DNA from: Monodelphis domestica
Lineage: Eukaryota; Chordata; Mammalia; Didelphimorphia; Didelphidae
DNA length: 64,000 nucleotides
Direction: 5' to 3'
NCBI RefSeq assembly: GCF_027887165.1
Contig: NC_077229.1
Span: forward strand, 352,148,416-352,212,415
Each line of letters starts with the position of its first letter. The stretch's first letter is position 1. Of this stretch, positions 37,926 through 49,499 are shown one piece after another. The position numbers and the translations under genes were made by a program. The notes under the pieces were generated by a model, which searched no databases, was not told the DNA's origin, and worked only from the letters and a program-made list of their open reading frames with translations.

Positions 37926-38800
37926 AAAGAGACCCACATGTCTATATCAACATGAAAAGACAATATATTTCTCTAAAGCATATTCAGCTAATAAGGTTCT
38001 CTTTTAAAATCTTTAATGAACAATAAATTACTATTTCTTTTTAATTTCATAAAGCAGCTCATTCTATTTAGGAATGGGGTGGGGTAATGGAGATCTAAGT
38101 CTAAAATTAGCCTTTTAAAAATTCATACCAAATGACTTTAATTATGTCTTCTTAAACACAAACAGCAAGTGAAAACTTTCTTTCAGATGACAACTATTTA
38201 AATATTCAAATATAACAATTAAATCACATCTAAACCATTTCTGGGTTTATTTTCATGCAAACCATCATCTGACATTATGGAATCTAATTCCTTCTCAATT
38301 CTCTATTGAGAGATCTCATTTTTATAGCTGAACTCATACTGTAGTCATTGTCCTTTTTAAACTGTTTTATCAGGAGTTAGGTAAAGTAAACTGCTCACAA
38401 TATGACTAGTAGAGGATGCTTCTCTATCTGAAAATAAGATTTTATTAATGTAGTTAAATGCCATATATTTTGCTTCATCTTCATGCAGTTTTTTGACATT
38501 TAGTCCATTAGATCATTTATGCTACATTTTCCTTCGTGTTGTCTAATAATCATTCTATATTTCTGTATCTGATATTTGAGTTTCTAAAAATGATTTCAAA
38601 TTTATTCCTGTTAAATGTCACTTCAAAAGCTTTATTGCAACATTTCATCCTACTGATATTCTTTACATTACAAGTTAGATTTCTTAGTTTTGTTATCTGC
38701 AGGTTTTATGCAACCTATCCATTCATCCCAATCATTCATTTAAAAAAAAGGAAGGATGGAAAAAATCCATCCTATGGTTATAAATTATGAAAGAAGAGTT
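37926..38800. other. AT-rich stretch, nothing recognised
   Basis: No recognisable gene. The 84-codon open frame at 38536-38790 has no family signature. Confidence 0.45.
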
Positions 38801-38804
38801 AATA

Positions 38805-39365
38805 GCTTCATAAAGTGGTATAAAAATACTGAGGAAGATAAATCCCCCCAAAAAAGAGAACCATACAAATAGAAAATGAGGTTCAAAATCTCATTGACAA
38901 AAATAATTGCTTAAAATTAGTATTAGGTAAGTGGAAGCTAGTGACTTCATATCACATACAGAAATAATAAAACAAAGTTAAAAGGAGAAAAAAAAAAGAA
39001 AATGTGAACTGTATCAGAAAAAAAAGACCTGGAAAATAGATCAAAGAGAGATAATTTAAGGATTATTTGACTACCAAAAACACAATTAAAATAGACCCGG
39101 AATATTATATTCAAGAAATTATGAAGGAAAACACGCACGATATTCTAAAACCCAAAGGTAAAAGAGAAACAAAAACATCCTCTCATCACTAGGTCAGATA
39201 TCAAAATGAAAACTCCTAGAAAACTTAAAGCCAAATTCTAGACCTCTGAAATTAGTTCAAAGAATCAGAAAGAAACCCTTCAAATGTTGTGGAACCACAG
39301 TCAGGAACACAAAAGATTTAGATACTACTACACTAAAGGAGCATAGGGTCTATTTTATGATATTC
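38805..39365 (+). mobile_element. HAL1/L1 ORF1 fragment
   Basis: Contains a recognisable run at 39080-39170 (a Lys-Ile-Asp-Pro-Glu-Tyr block followed by Glu-Asn-Thr-His-Asp-Ile-Leu-Lys) and 'tgttgtggaaccacagtcagga' near 39276, wording shared with HAL1-type ORF1. It is broken by stops. No poly(A) tail or target duplication assigned. Confidence 0.55.
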
Positions 39366-39569
39366 CTATGTAGGAATATAGTTTGGGATGGTCTGTTTTC
39401 CTGGAGTTAGTGTAAAAAGAGAATTTTGAGATAAGCCCCGGGAAAGGATTATCAGTAGAAAGGAATTGTGGGAGTCTAAAACTGAAAATAACTGAACTTC
39501 ACTTTCTTCTTGAATTTCATCTGAGCTGGGAGTGGGTTTTGTCTTGTAAGAGGAAAAAAGGGTTCTTTT

Positions 39570-40335
39570 ATAAAAAATTTTGAACTGGATTATTTAAGAA
39601 TAGGGTCATCAGGAATTTAATTTATTCCAAAGCGATTTGTTTACAATTTATTTACAAAATATAGAAAGAGTGAAGTAAGAAAATCAGAAAGAGGATAGGG
39701 TAAGATATCTAGCCTAAGCACTAAGTATTTAGCTCCTGGTCCCTGGCTCATCCTGGGCAGGGAGAGTTAGTCCTTAGCTAGAGAGGCCTCTGCAAAGCCA
39801 AGGTCTCTCTCAGAAAATCCAGGAAAGGAGTTAGCTTTTTTACTCACCACGTGTCATTCTAAAGGAAGACTTTCAAGGACATTCTCATCAGGAACAAGGT
39901 TTCAGGTGCAGTTAACAGATTCTTCTTCAGCCTCCAACTCAAATTCAGAACTCCAGTAGAAATCAGAAGTTCTCTCTGAAGTTCTCTAATGATACTCCCA
40001 TGAATCTCAGATGATCCTCCTCCACAGGAAGTTGTAACTCCCTTTTAAAGACACTTACTTTTGCTTCACTTTTTGAACCCTCCCCTAATTTTACATTTAC
40101 TAATCACAGTTGAAACTTTGCTTTAAGACTGCCCAGGGACAGTCAGTTTGATTCTGATTTGTCACTTTCTATCACACATATGGGTCACAGAACTCCCTCA
40201 GTCAAGTGTGAATGGGGTGTTTATACCTTTGGTGATTAAATCTAAAAATGGGAAGAGGAGTTAATTTAATTTTCATAATCAAGGGATTGTTAAATTTAAT
40301 TTTTACAATGTCTGTCTGCAATTTCAAGGTGAAGA
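39570..40335 (-). repeat. LTR-like segment, minus orientation
   Basis: Similar in layout and partly in wording to 48640-49420: 'tttatttacaaaa' (minus-strand AATAAA type), a purine-rich run, 'tagctcctggtccctggctcatcctgggcagg', later 'cacaggaagt' and 'gactgcccagggacagtcagtttgattctg'. This is read as a solo or truncated LTR of the same broad family. Boundaries are approximate. Confidence 0.5.
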
Positions 40336-41240
40336 AGGAGTTTTGCTCTAAGTGATTCTTCCTTCAGGATTTTTGTGGAGAAAATCTTTGGCATCCAGGT
40401 AGAGTATTTAGTTGGAGAAAACTAATTTCCCTGAGTCCAATCTTCATCTGGCAGTGGTCCATCTACCAGAATTCCTATTGGATAAGATAATTTAAAGCTT
40501 TCCATCTATAATTTTGGGTTACTTAGTTTAGCAGGCCAAAGCAGAGGTTTTTCCCTTTCTTTGTTTATTAATTACTGGTGGGAAGAGTAGAGTTAAGTCA
40601 GAAAGCCTGGGAAATGATTTTAGATAGCATAAGGAGGAATAGGTAAGGCCTAAAGAAGAACAGAAGTATCTTCTTTCACAGGGACTTAGGAGCTAGATGG
40701 AAGTAGTTTAAAGAGTATTAGGGTCATATTTACCAATTCCTCTTATCTCTTTTGCTAAAATAAACTTTGTTTCTATAACCAAAGGTTTTGGTGCCTAATT
40801 AGCCCTAAGGAGTTCATAGTTGGGTTAAAACAGTTTACATCCCTCTAGGACACTTCCACATTACCTTTGGCCAAGCCAAGTAGGCTAGGACCAAAAAGAT
40901 TTTTGATTTTCTGGGATAACTGTCATCCACAGCCTCTTGGAATTCTGTGAGCAACTCTGCCAAGCTTAGCCAGAGCAATAAAATCTAGCTGTGGCTGCTA
41001 AGAAGGCTGCACTCTGCCTGGCAGGTAGCCATCTTGAATAGAATTCTATGGCCAGGGGACTCAGGGAACTTTTCATTGGAACTTTCCATTGCATGGTTGA
41101 ATTCAGGGAGGTGCTGGAAGATACCATTCACAAGTTCTATTTCCCTCAGCTTCATTGTAACAACTGCTACTTGGTCTAAGTAGATAATTCAGTGGAAGTA
41201 AATAGTAGACTGACTATCAGCTGCTCTGCTATATTGAAAT
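40336..41240 (+). other. Possible LTR and leader of the plus-strand retroviral remnant
   Basis: A plus-strand AATAAA (AAATAAACTTTG, 40760) followed by a T-rich R-like region and 'ggttttggtgcctaatta' could be the end of an LTR preceding the gag remnant at 41284-42720. I could not assign a primer-binding site. The rest of the stretch is not recognised. Confidence 0.3.
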
Positions 41241-41283
41241 AACAGTTGTTTTCTTAAATAACTATAACATTAATATAATAAAA

Positions 41284-41547
41284 TTGTTTCTGGGGTACTA
41301 TTTCTTCCTTATCCCATATGTTTTTGTTGTAATATTGCCTCACTGGTTGTATGACTTTATGAAAGTGGAAATGTTGCTTCCTTACACCAAAGTTTGTATA
41401 GGAGGAAATGTTATATCAGGGATTATAGTGTGTGGTCTGTTATATGTGGTGATTAAAATCTTGATGCATATGGTTAAGAGATACAATATTTTTGGCTATT
41501 TAAATTTTGGGATTGCAGATTTGAAGAATGTTGTTTTAGCTTTGTAA
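41284..41547 (+). pseudogene. Open frame with two hydrophobic segments upstream of a gag remnant
   Basis: An 87-codon stretch starting at a TTG (no ATG start) has two hydrophobic segments, about residues 2-19 and 36-56, then a basic stretch (KRYNIFGYL). It ends at a TAA. The same frame then continues for 26 codons with a coiled-coil-like pattern (DKLDKIEATCDQLRKL), stops again, and goes on with an acidic stretch into 41812. I do not recognise it. It could be a membrane-anchored leader of the following gag, a leftover of an envelope tail from another insertion, or chance. Confidence 0.35.
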
Positions 41548-41631
41548 GATAAGTTGGATAAAATTGAGGCTACCTGTGACCAGCTAAGGAAATTAAGTGG
41601 TATGGCTAATGATTTAAAGGTGCAGTGATAA

Positions 41632-42720
41632 GTGAAACTGGAAGAGGCTGAAGAACAGCAAGCTCCTACTAAGCTAGAGCTAGAAGTTGCAGCTTTAGAG
41701 GAGAAGCCAGTTATCTTTTGTTCTATATGTGATGTGTCCAATGTTACAGCAGACCAAGGGATAGTACATCTGAGACAACATAAACATTTTACTCTGGGGA
41801 ACTGGAATCATTGAAAAAGAGGATTCCAAAGTATGAGGATGAGTTTATAAAAGTGGTCAAAGAAATAGAATGAGTATTTAGAATCTACAATTCTAATTAT
41901 TAGGATTTTGACTTGCTTCTTGATGAAATTTTAACTAAAAGGGAGAAACAACAGATAGTGGAGCAGACTAATGCAAATACTGATCTCACTCCATGGTTGC
42001 TGGAATATAACAATCTGGATATTAATTTATTAGGGAATTATTGGCAACTAGGCATGGCAACAGAGTCTATGTTGGAGACCATGAGGGCTAACTCCAAGAG
42101 CCCTAACACATGGTCCCTAACACAAAGGGAGGATGAAAGGGAGACTCCAGCTAGATTCCTGGATCTTGGTCTGCATCTGCTTTCTGATGAGAATATAAGT
42201 CACTTCCTGAGGCAGTTTGTGAAAAATGCCTGCCCAGTGATAAAGACTTATTTTAGGAGGAACTGCCCAAATTGGTTTACCATGGGAATGGATGAGCTCA
42301 ACAGCTCCTTATGTCTATCAGGATGAGATGGACAGACAAGAAGTTCATAAGACCAAGGTTATAGACAAACTAAGAAAGCAATTAAAGGAAATTAATAAGA
42401 AGATCCAGGAAAGTGAGATACAACAAGTTAAGACTATTGCAGCCCTACAGTGTTACAGACCTCAAAGGCAGGAATACTATCTTAGGCAAACTAGGCAAAA
42501 TCCTCCAAGGTGCTTTTTATATAATCAAGTTGGGCACTTAGTTAGGGAGTGTAGGTACAGAGAACAATTTGCAGCTCAGGAGAGGGGAAACAGAGGAAAT
42601 TGATATAATAATGGATATAGGCAAAATGTTAATAGTGTAAATAGCTTTAATAATGACTTTAATAACAATGTATACAATGCTAATAGTAGTTGCTGTAATC
42701 CCGTGCAGTACTATTTCCCA
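41632..42720 (+). pseudogene. Endogenous retrovirus gag remnant, plus strand
   Basis: Gag builds the retroviral capsid. Three open pieces in shifting frames are seen. 41632-41812 is Glu/Ala-rich. 41913-42326 is capsid-like, with a YxxxxxDF…LL…LTxxE pattern just before it and a major-homology-like region (ETPARFLD). 42292-42603 is nucleocapsid-like. The nucleocapsid has a CCHC zinc-knuckle layout CFLYNQVGHLVREC (42511-42552) in which the second cysteine is Tyr. An Asn-rich stretch follows (42604-42710). Stops and shifts are frequent. It is related to the minus-strand gag at 57580-58650. The gammaretrovirus-like class is inferred from the capsid pattern. Confidence 0.75.
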
Positions 42721-42789
42721 GCAAGCTCCAGGGTGGGCAGAGAAAGGAAGAATAGAAAGAATAGAATAATTATATCACACATAAGAATG

Positions 42790-42966
42790 ATACAAGAAAG
42801 CAATTTTATAGTGGAAGGAAGGTGGTAAGGGAATGGGCAGTGCTTGAACTTCACATATAATTTGATTCAAAGGAGGGAAATTCACATACATACATATTCA
42901 TTTGGGTATAGAAATCTCTCTTATTCCTTGTGGGAATAAGAGAAGAAAGAAATGATATATGATAAG
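42790..42966 (+). mobile_element. L1 inter-ORF spacer piece (left of solo LTR)
   Basis: The wording 'gggaatgggcagtgcttgaacttcac' and 'ttgggtatagaaatctctctta' is the usual sequence between ORF1 and ORF2 of these L1s. The L1 resumes at 43620 after the LTR insertion, in the same orientation. Confidence 0.6.
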
Positions 42967-43619
42967 TGTAGCATCCCAAGCATATTCACATCTATGAAAT
43001 ATAGATGACTGTATGATTACTGTGTCTCCAAGCATAAGGTTATACCGATGAGGCTTGTGAATGTAACCTTGAACTGGCCATGAGGCCCTTGGCTAAGACA
43101 AACTCATTAACATGCTCGGACTCAATTCCCCGGGAAAGCACGGTTTGCAATGTACACGCCCAAAGGTGTTCCCTCTACCTTGCCACCCAATCTTAATTGT
43201 CTATACTTTGTGATGTGGTTACTACGTCCTTGGGAGTACCGCCCAAGCAGGACATGAATAAATTCAGAGGCAATCCCATGAACTTCCTCTTGGCCTTTCT
43301 CCCTTCCATGGAGCTCCACTGGGCTCCTCAATGACTATGTCTCTCTCTTCTTGACCTTCTCCTTCCCCGAGGCTGTAACCATCTCGGCCTGCATTCTCTA
43401 TCTTAATCTCCTCAACCACCTTGTATTCCATTATCCTCATTTTCCGCCTTAAGGAAAATCATAGGGGTTGCCTGCCCTATCCAATCACTGATTTGTCCTT
43501 GTCTTTCATTTCCACCCTGGTTCTCGGTTCCTACCTCTCCTCGGGTCCCATCACAAAGGTGAGCCCCTTCCCTTGTGGGACCCTGCTGGTCAGGGAAGTC
43601 CATTAAGGAAAACCCCACA
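42967..43619 (+). mobile_element. Solo LTR with 5-bp target duplication
   Basis: A 653-bp segment begins TGTAGCATCC and ends ACCCCACA, flanked by the direct repeat ATAAG (42962-42966 and 43620-43624). AATAAA lies at 43258-43263. It is clearly richer in GC and in CpG dinucleotides than its surroundings, so probably younger. It splits an L1 spacer: L1 wording occurs on both sides in the same orientation. No internal retroviral genes are present, as expected after recombination between two LTRs. Confidence 0.88.
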
Positions 43620-44590
43620 ATAAGGGAAACAAATAATAGAGATGACAACTTAAAAGAATCAATGATCAGATTTAAAATAGATTTTGTGTAGAGACAGAAT
43701 GAAAACAGAGAAAAAGGATAAAGAGAAGAAAGTAGAATAGAGAGAAAATCATAGTAATCAAAACAATGAATATGAATGGAATTAACTGGCCCATAAAACA
43801 GAAGCAAATAACAGATTCCAATAATATGTTGTTTATAAGAAACATACCTGAAACAGAGATGCACCAAGATTATAAATAAAGAGCAGGAGCTGAATCTATT
43901 ATTATCTACCTGAAGTAAAATAAAGGAAAGGTAGTAATCATGATTTCAGAGAGAGAGATCAAAAGCAAAAATTGACCTAATCAAATATGGAAAAATATGG
44001 AAAAATATGGAAACTACATCTTGCTAAAAGACCCAATAAACAACTAAGAAATATCAACATAAGTAAATAAATATACATACATTGAATGGTATAGCATCCA
44101 AATTCTTAAAGATCCTACTAGAAATCTTATTAGAAGAGATCCATGACTTTTCTCACTTAGAGCAAGATAAATTTAATTATATAATAAATTAGAAAAAATT
44201 AAAGAAATTATTGTCTTAGAAAAATTAGCTATAATAGGCCTCTTGAGAAAACTATATGATAAAAAGGAGAATGCATTTTTTCAGCTGTTATGTCATCTTC
44301 AAGAAAAAAAAAATATTCATTATCCCACAAAAAACTCACAACCAAATACAGAGAGATTTGAATTTACACTGTTTACAAATCAGAATCCATTAAAAATTAC
44401 ACTCAATAAAGAGCATTGGAATGTTAAATTAAAATTAATTTGAAATTAAATCATCTGATCCTAATGAATGAATGAATGAATGGATCAAAGAATAAATAAT
44501 AAAAACAATAAATAATTTTATAAAAAAGAATGACAGAAATGAAATAACATTCTAAAATTTATAGGTTGCAATCAACACTGTACTTAGGTA

Positions 44591-44632
<42 letters not shown>

Positions 44633-45445
44633 TTTACATCAGTAAAAGAAAAGTAATTGAGTAAGCAACTAAAAAAAGAGAAAAATAGCTCATTTAAACA
44701 CCAAAATTGAAATCCAAAATGTTAAAGGAAACATTAATAAAATTGAAGGAAAATAATCATTGAGCTGATGAATAAATCTAGGACTTGCTTTATGAAAATG
44801 ATAAGACATTGGTAAAATTTATTTAAAAAGAGGAAAACAAAATTACTAGTTGAAAAAAATGAAATCCTATAATGAATGACAACGAAATTATAGCATTTAT
44901 TAGGGAACATTTTACCCAGTCATATGGCAATAAGACTAAGTGAAATGGATGAATATTTTCCAAGATATAAACTTTACAGACTTGCAGAAGATGGAATAAA
45001 ATACTTAAATATCCCTAACTTAGAAAAAGAAATTGAACAATCCATCCATGATCTACTTAAGAAATCCCTAATACCAGAGTTATTTGCAAGTTAATTTTAC
45101 CAAATAAGTAAGGAACAATTAATCTGAATACTTTTATAAAATGTTTTTTTAATATGCAAAAAGGAGTCCTACTAAATTCTTCAAAAGTATTGATACCTCA
45201 ACAAAGGAGAATGTAAATGATGAAAGAAAATGAGACCAATTTCTTTAATAAATACCATTGCAAAAATTTTAAATAAAATACTACAAAGAACTTTAGAGCA
45301 GTATCTCAGAAAGATCATTTACTCTGCCTAAGGCGGATTAATACTACCAGGAGTGCAAAGATCATTTGATATGAGGAAAGCTATCAGTATGATAGACCAT
45401 ATCAATAACAAAAATAACAAGCATAAGGATTATAGACCTAGCAGT
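43620..45445 (+). mobile_element. L1 fragment (spacer, endonuclease and reverse transcriptase start)
   Basis: Starting with 'acttaaaagaatcaatg', then an AATGAATATGAATGGAATTAACTGGCCC-type ORF2 start at about 43768. The endonuclease part runs to about 44560 with many stops, then the ORF2 middle (44640-45160) and an RT start (45170-45445, including Asp-His-Ile-Asn-Asn-Lys-Asn near 45400). It is degenerate. A (TA)n run (44591-44630) and short tandem units GAAAAATATG (43985-44014) and ATGA (44463-44481) interrupt it. Confidence 0.75.
44591..44630. repeat. (TA)n microsatellite
   Basis: About 40 bp of perfect alternating A and T inside the L1 fragment. Confidence 0.95.
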
Positions 45446-45941
45446 GTTACTGCTTGTTCAAAAAGTATGCACAGTTTTATAGTCCTTTGGACATTGTTCC
45501 AAATTCTTCTCCAGAATGCTTGGCCCTACTCTGAATATCTTTTGCTTCTGGCTACTGCTTCTTTTAATTGGCCTTCCATTTTATAACCCTCCTAGCTTAT
45601 TTCTTATGCCCTCTTCTCTTATTTCCCTATTTGGTTAGATAGGTCTCTATGGTAAATTAAGCATATGTGTCTGTGTACATATTTCCATCTTTGAACAAAT
45701 TAAAATGGTTATGAGGTTTAAAAGTTCATGAACCTCCACCATTTTCATCTCCAACATGTAATCCCTTTCTTATGTGACTCTTTTATGTGAGGTAATTTTC
45801 CCTACTTTTCCTCTCACTTCCTATTTCTCCCAGGGCATCCATTTTATCACCTTTTGAGTTTTTGGGAAGAGGTGAAGGATCATTTCAACATTCATCTCAT
45901 TCATGAATACTAAGTGCCTTAATAATAGTATGGGTCTTAGG

Positions 45942-46020
<79 letters not shown>

Positions 46021-46085
46021 CGTGTGTGTGTGTGTGTATACATATATATATGTGTGTGTGTGTGTGTGTGCGTGTGTGTGTGTGT

Positions 46086-46143
<58 letters not shown>

Positions 46144-47990
46144 TCTTACCATATAGGATTATAACCTTTTGACAGTGAGTGTCTTATGATAACTCATTCA
46201 TATTTACCCTTTTATTCTTCTCTTGAGTCTTATATTTGAAAATAAACCTTTTTATTCAACTCTGATCTCACAAGAAATGCTTGAAAGTCCTCTTTTTCTA
46301 ATAAATATAAATATTTCCCACTTGAAGGATTTTCTTCATTTTCACTAGATAAGGAATTCTTGATTTTAATCTTTTTTCCTTTACCTTCTTAGTATATCAC
46401 ATATAAACTTAACTCTTTTCTTGTGGAAACTGCTAAATCTTGTGTGACCCTTCCTGAAAATCTATGAAATCTAAACTCTTTGTTTTTGGCTCCTGTGATA
46501 TTTTTTCTTCACCTGGGAATTCTGGGATTTGACAATATATTCCTAGAAGTTTTCTTTTTGACTCTTTCACATGGTAATTAGCATAGTCTTTCAATTTTTA
46601 TTTCTCCTGCTGTTTCCAGTATATACGGACAAATTTCCTTGATAATTTATTGAAATATTTTTATTATCCTTTTATTATCATGACTTATGCATTGGATAAC
46701 AATACTTAAATTATCTCTCTTTGACCTATTTTCCAGGTCAGTTGTTTTAATAGTTAATATTTTCTTCCATTCCCCCCATTCTTTTGACTTTATTTAATTG
46801 TTGTTATTGTCATTGTTGTTTTTGAGGTCTCATACAATCATTAGTTTCCAAGTTTCCACTTGCCCAATTCTAAATTTTAAATTAACATGTTCTTCAGTGA
46901 GATTTCATACCACTTTTTCTATTTGGACAATTCTACTTTTAAAAAAGTCATTTCCTTCAACGAATTATTGTGTAACTTTTACCATTGGGCCAGGTCTGTT
47001 TTATTAAGGTGTCATTTTCTTCAGAATTTTTTGTTCTTCTCACCAAGCTGTTAATTCTCCTGTCATTTTTTTGTGTGTCACTCTGGTTTCTTTCCCAAAA
47101 TTTTCATCTCCCATTCTTGTCTCTTTCTTTAACTTCTAAAAATTCTTGTTAAGTTTGGGTACTATTAGGATTTCTTTGGAGTCTTTGTTTGTAACTGTTT
47201 TTACATTGTCTTCTGAGTTTATATTTTGGTCTTCCCTGCCACTGTAGCTTTTCATGGTCAAGTTCATTTTATTTGTTATTGTTTGCTGATTTTTTTCTGT
47301 CTATTTCTTGACTTTAAACTTTATATTAAAGTTTGTCTCTGCTTACCTATGGGTGGGAAGACACTGATCTACATGTCAGACATTTTTGTGCTACTGCTTT
47401 CAGAATTAATTCTGTGAATATTCAATTGAATGGTGCTTTTTAGGTGGTATAACCTGGGGGGTGGGTGGGAATATTGTCACTGTTATCCTGGTCTATATTC
47501 TTCTCTTTACCCCAGAATAACTCTTGTTACTATGCATATGCAAGTGCTAGCCTTCCTTTTGGTCTTGGAACTATCAATAGAGACTCCCCTCCCTTGTGGC
47601 TAATCAGAAGTACTCAGTCCTAGGACTATGACCCAGAACTGTATATGGGCAATAGAGTTGCCAGTCACTACCACCTGCTCCCATACCAGCCAAAAAGTAC
47701 TTTGTAATTTTTCTGACAGCTCATATCTCTGGGTTGAGTTCCTGAAACTGCTACTGCTATCACTGTAGTGACTGTCTGCAAGCTGGTGCTCCTGCCTTGC
47801 TCTGGACAGGATCCAATTCTGACATAACAGAACTTTCCTGATGACCTTCTATGTTGTCTTAACCTGGAAAAATGTCTTAACTGAGCTTATTTTGGCTCTG
47901 TTGCCACAAAATTTGATTTGAAGTGTTATATTAAAGGGTTTTTTGTGTGTATATGTGTGGGATGTTGGAAGAGTTTAGCTGGGTTGTTAC
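45446..47990 (-). mobile_element. Internally deleted L1, minus strand
   Basis: 45446-45525 is a minus-strand ORF2 C-terminal fragment: compare 'cctttggacattgttccaaattcttctccagaatgc' here with the equivalent at 8985-9027. It is joined directly to what reads, on the minus strand, as L1 spacer (45530-45900), an ORF1 remnant (about 46170-47260, with an RRM-like part around 46640-46740) and a 5' UTR (to about 47990). Most of ORF2 is missing. A compound microsatellite interrupts the spacer. No ends with target duplications were found. Confidence 0.65.
45943..46141. repeat. Compound (TA)n(GT)n(TA)n(GT)n(TA)n microsatellite
   Basis: Nearly 200 bp of strictly alternating purine and pyrimidine: a long TA block, a GT block with a central GC step, a short TATACATATATATA block, a second GT block with the same GC step, and a long TA block. 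The two middle units look like a tandem duplication. Open frames here (Tyr-Ile, His-Thr or Cys-Val repeats) are artefacts. Confidence 0.95.
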
Positions 47991-48049
47991 TTTTTTTTGT
48001 TGTTCAGTTTGCAATCCTCATGAAACAGTTTTCATATGAATGACATATC

Positions 48050-48640
48050 TAAACAATAGGAGAAATATTCCTTGATCATGTATAGGCCAAGCCAAATTTA
48101 TAAAAATGGCAAATCTATCAAAGTTTATTTACTCATTCTCTACCATACCAACCAGAGTACAAAAGAAATGTAGAAATAGAAAATTAATTTAAAAAAATAG
48201 TATCTGGAATAACAAAAGGTTAAGAATAGCAAAAGAATCAATTTAAAAATGGAACAGAAGTCAATACATTAATATCAGATGTAAAACTATATTACAAAGT
48301 GGTAGTTATGGAAACAATCTACTACTTGCTATGGTACAGAGTGTTGAATCAGAGGAATCAGTTAGGTACAAAATACATAGTATTAAATGATCTGTCAAAT
48401 AGTAATATAGTCTTTGATAAACATCAAAATCCTTTCGGTTTAAGAACAAACCATTTCACAAAAATTACTGGGTAAATGAAAGTACCTTGGAGAAATTAGG
48501 TGTATTCCAACATCTCAAATCATACTAGACAACGTCAAAATGGATGAATAGATATAAAAAAGGAAATCATAAGTAAATGAGAGTAACTTAGAAAAAATGG
48601 GATATTTAAAATAGAGAAAAGGAGTATACGGAATTAAAAC
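48050..48640 (+). mobile_element. L1 ORF2 fragment, plus strand
   Basis: Degraded ORF2 wording from after the reverse transcriptase: 'tcaaagtttatttactcattct', 'aataacaaaaggttaagaatagcaaaa', 'atggaaacaatctactacttgctatgg', 'aatcagaggaatcagtta'. It has the same orientation as 43620-45445 and may be the other side of one interrupted element, with part of the RT missing. Confidence 0.6.
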
Positions 48641-49425
48641 TAAGGGTTTGCCTAAATATATGAGAATTCTAAGATAATACTGTGTTCACCGATTTAAAAA
48701 CATTATAGCTCAAGTCAAATTAACTTTTAATGGTTTTATTTACAAAAAAGGTAAAAATAGTGAAAGTAGAGAAATGTAAAGAGGGTAGAGAAATATAGCC
48801 TATATTCCTAAATGTTGCTCTGGTCCCCGGCTCAACCCAAGCAAGGCTAACCACTCAGCTGGAGGACTTGGTGGTGAATTAAACAAGGATTCAACCCACA
48901 TGGCCTCCTCCAAGAAGGGGATGCCTCTCCAGAACTAATATCTCCAGAAGCCAGGAAAGGAGGGTCAACTTCTAATTCCCCCAAGCCAAAGCTCCAAAGG
49001 AGAAAAGATCCAGGATGAGTATTACCAGAAGCAGATCAAAAGCCAGAGTCCCAGGTTAAAGTCCCAATTTGTACTTCCAAACTGTATTTCCAGTCCAAGA
49101 TCCTCCAAGCAGAAAAACCATGCCAAAGATCCCCTTGGACAGGAAGTTCAGGACATTTATAGTCCTTTTTTCTTCATCACTTCCTGTCCCTTCATCCACT
49201 TTAGGGGAGCCAATTGCAGTCTTTAAATTTGCTTGGCACTACCAAGGGGGTAGTCAGTTGATTCTGGAGTTGTCACCAACTTCACTAAATGGCTTTTGGA
49301 CCTCTCCTACTTAGTATTAAATAGGGGTGTTTTCAGTTTTTGTTGAATAATTAAAAATAGGCAAGGGGAGAGTCATTCCTATATTCACAGGAGACAAAAT
49401 AGAATAGTTGTTTTCAAGCATATTA
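48641..49425 (-). repeat. LTR-like segment, minus orientation
   Basis: Starts with an AT-rich part and 'ggttttatttacaaaa' (minus-strand AATAAA at 48736), a purine-rich stretch, 'tctggtccccggctcaaccc', then C-rich and 'cacttcctgtccc' near 49180, 'gtagtcagttgattctgg' and 'aataggggtgttttcag'. It is similar by eye to 39570-40335. The frame at 49069-49314 has no known domain. Confidence 0.5.
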
Positions 49426-49499
49426 TTACTTTTATTTAGAAAAAATACACATATATTACTGCTTGACTAGAATACTGACAGAATTAAGAGTTGTAGATG

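Noticed and set aside
43412..43867. A 151-codon minus-strand open frame spanning the solo LTR edge
   Set aside because: It crosses the LTR/L1 junction, so it cannot be an ancestral gene.
45903..46172. Open frames coding Tyr-Ile or Cys-Val repeats
   Set aside because: Artefacts of alternating dinucleotide repeats on both strands.
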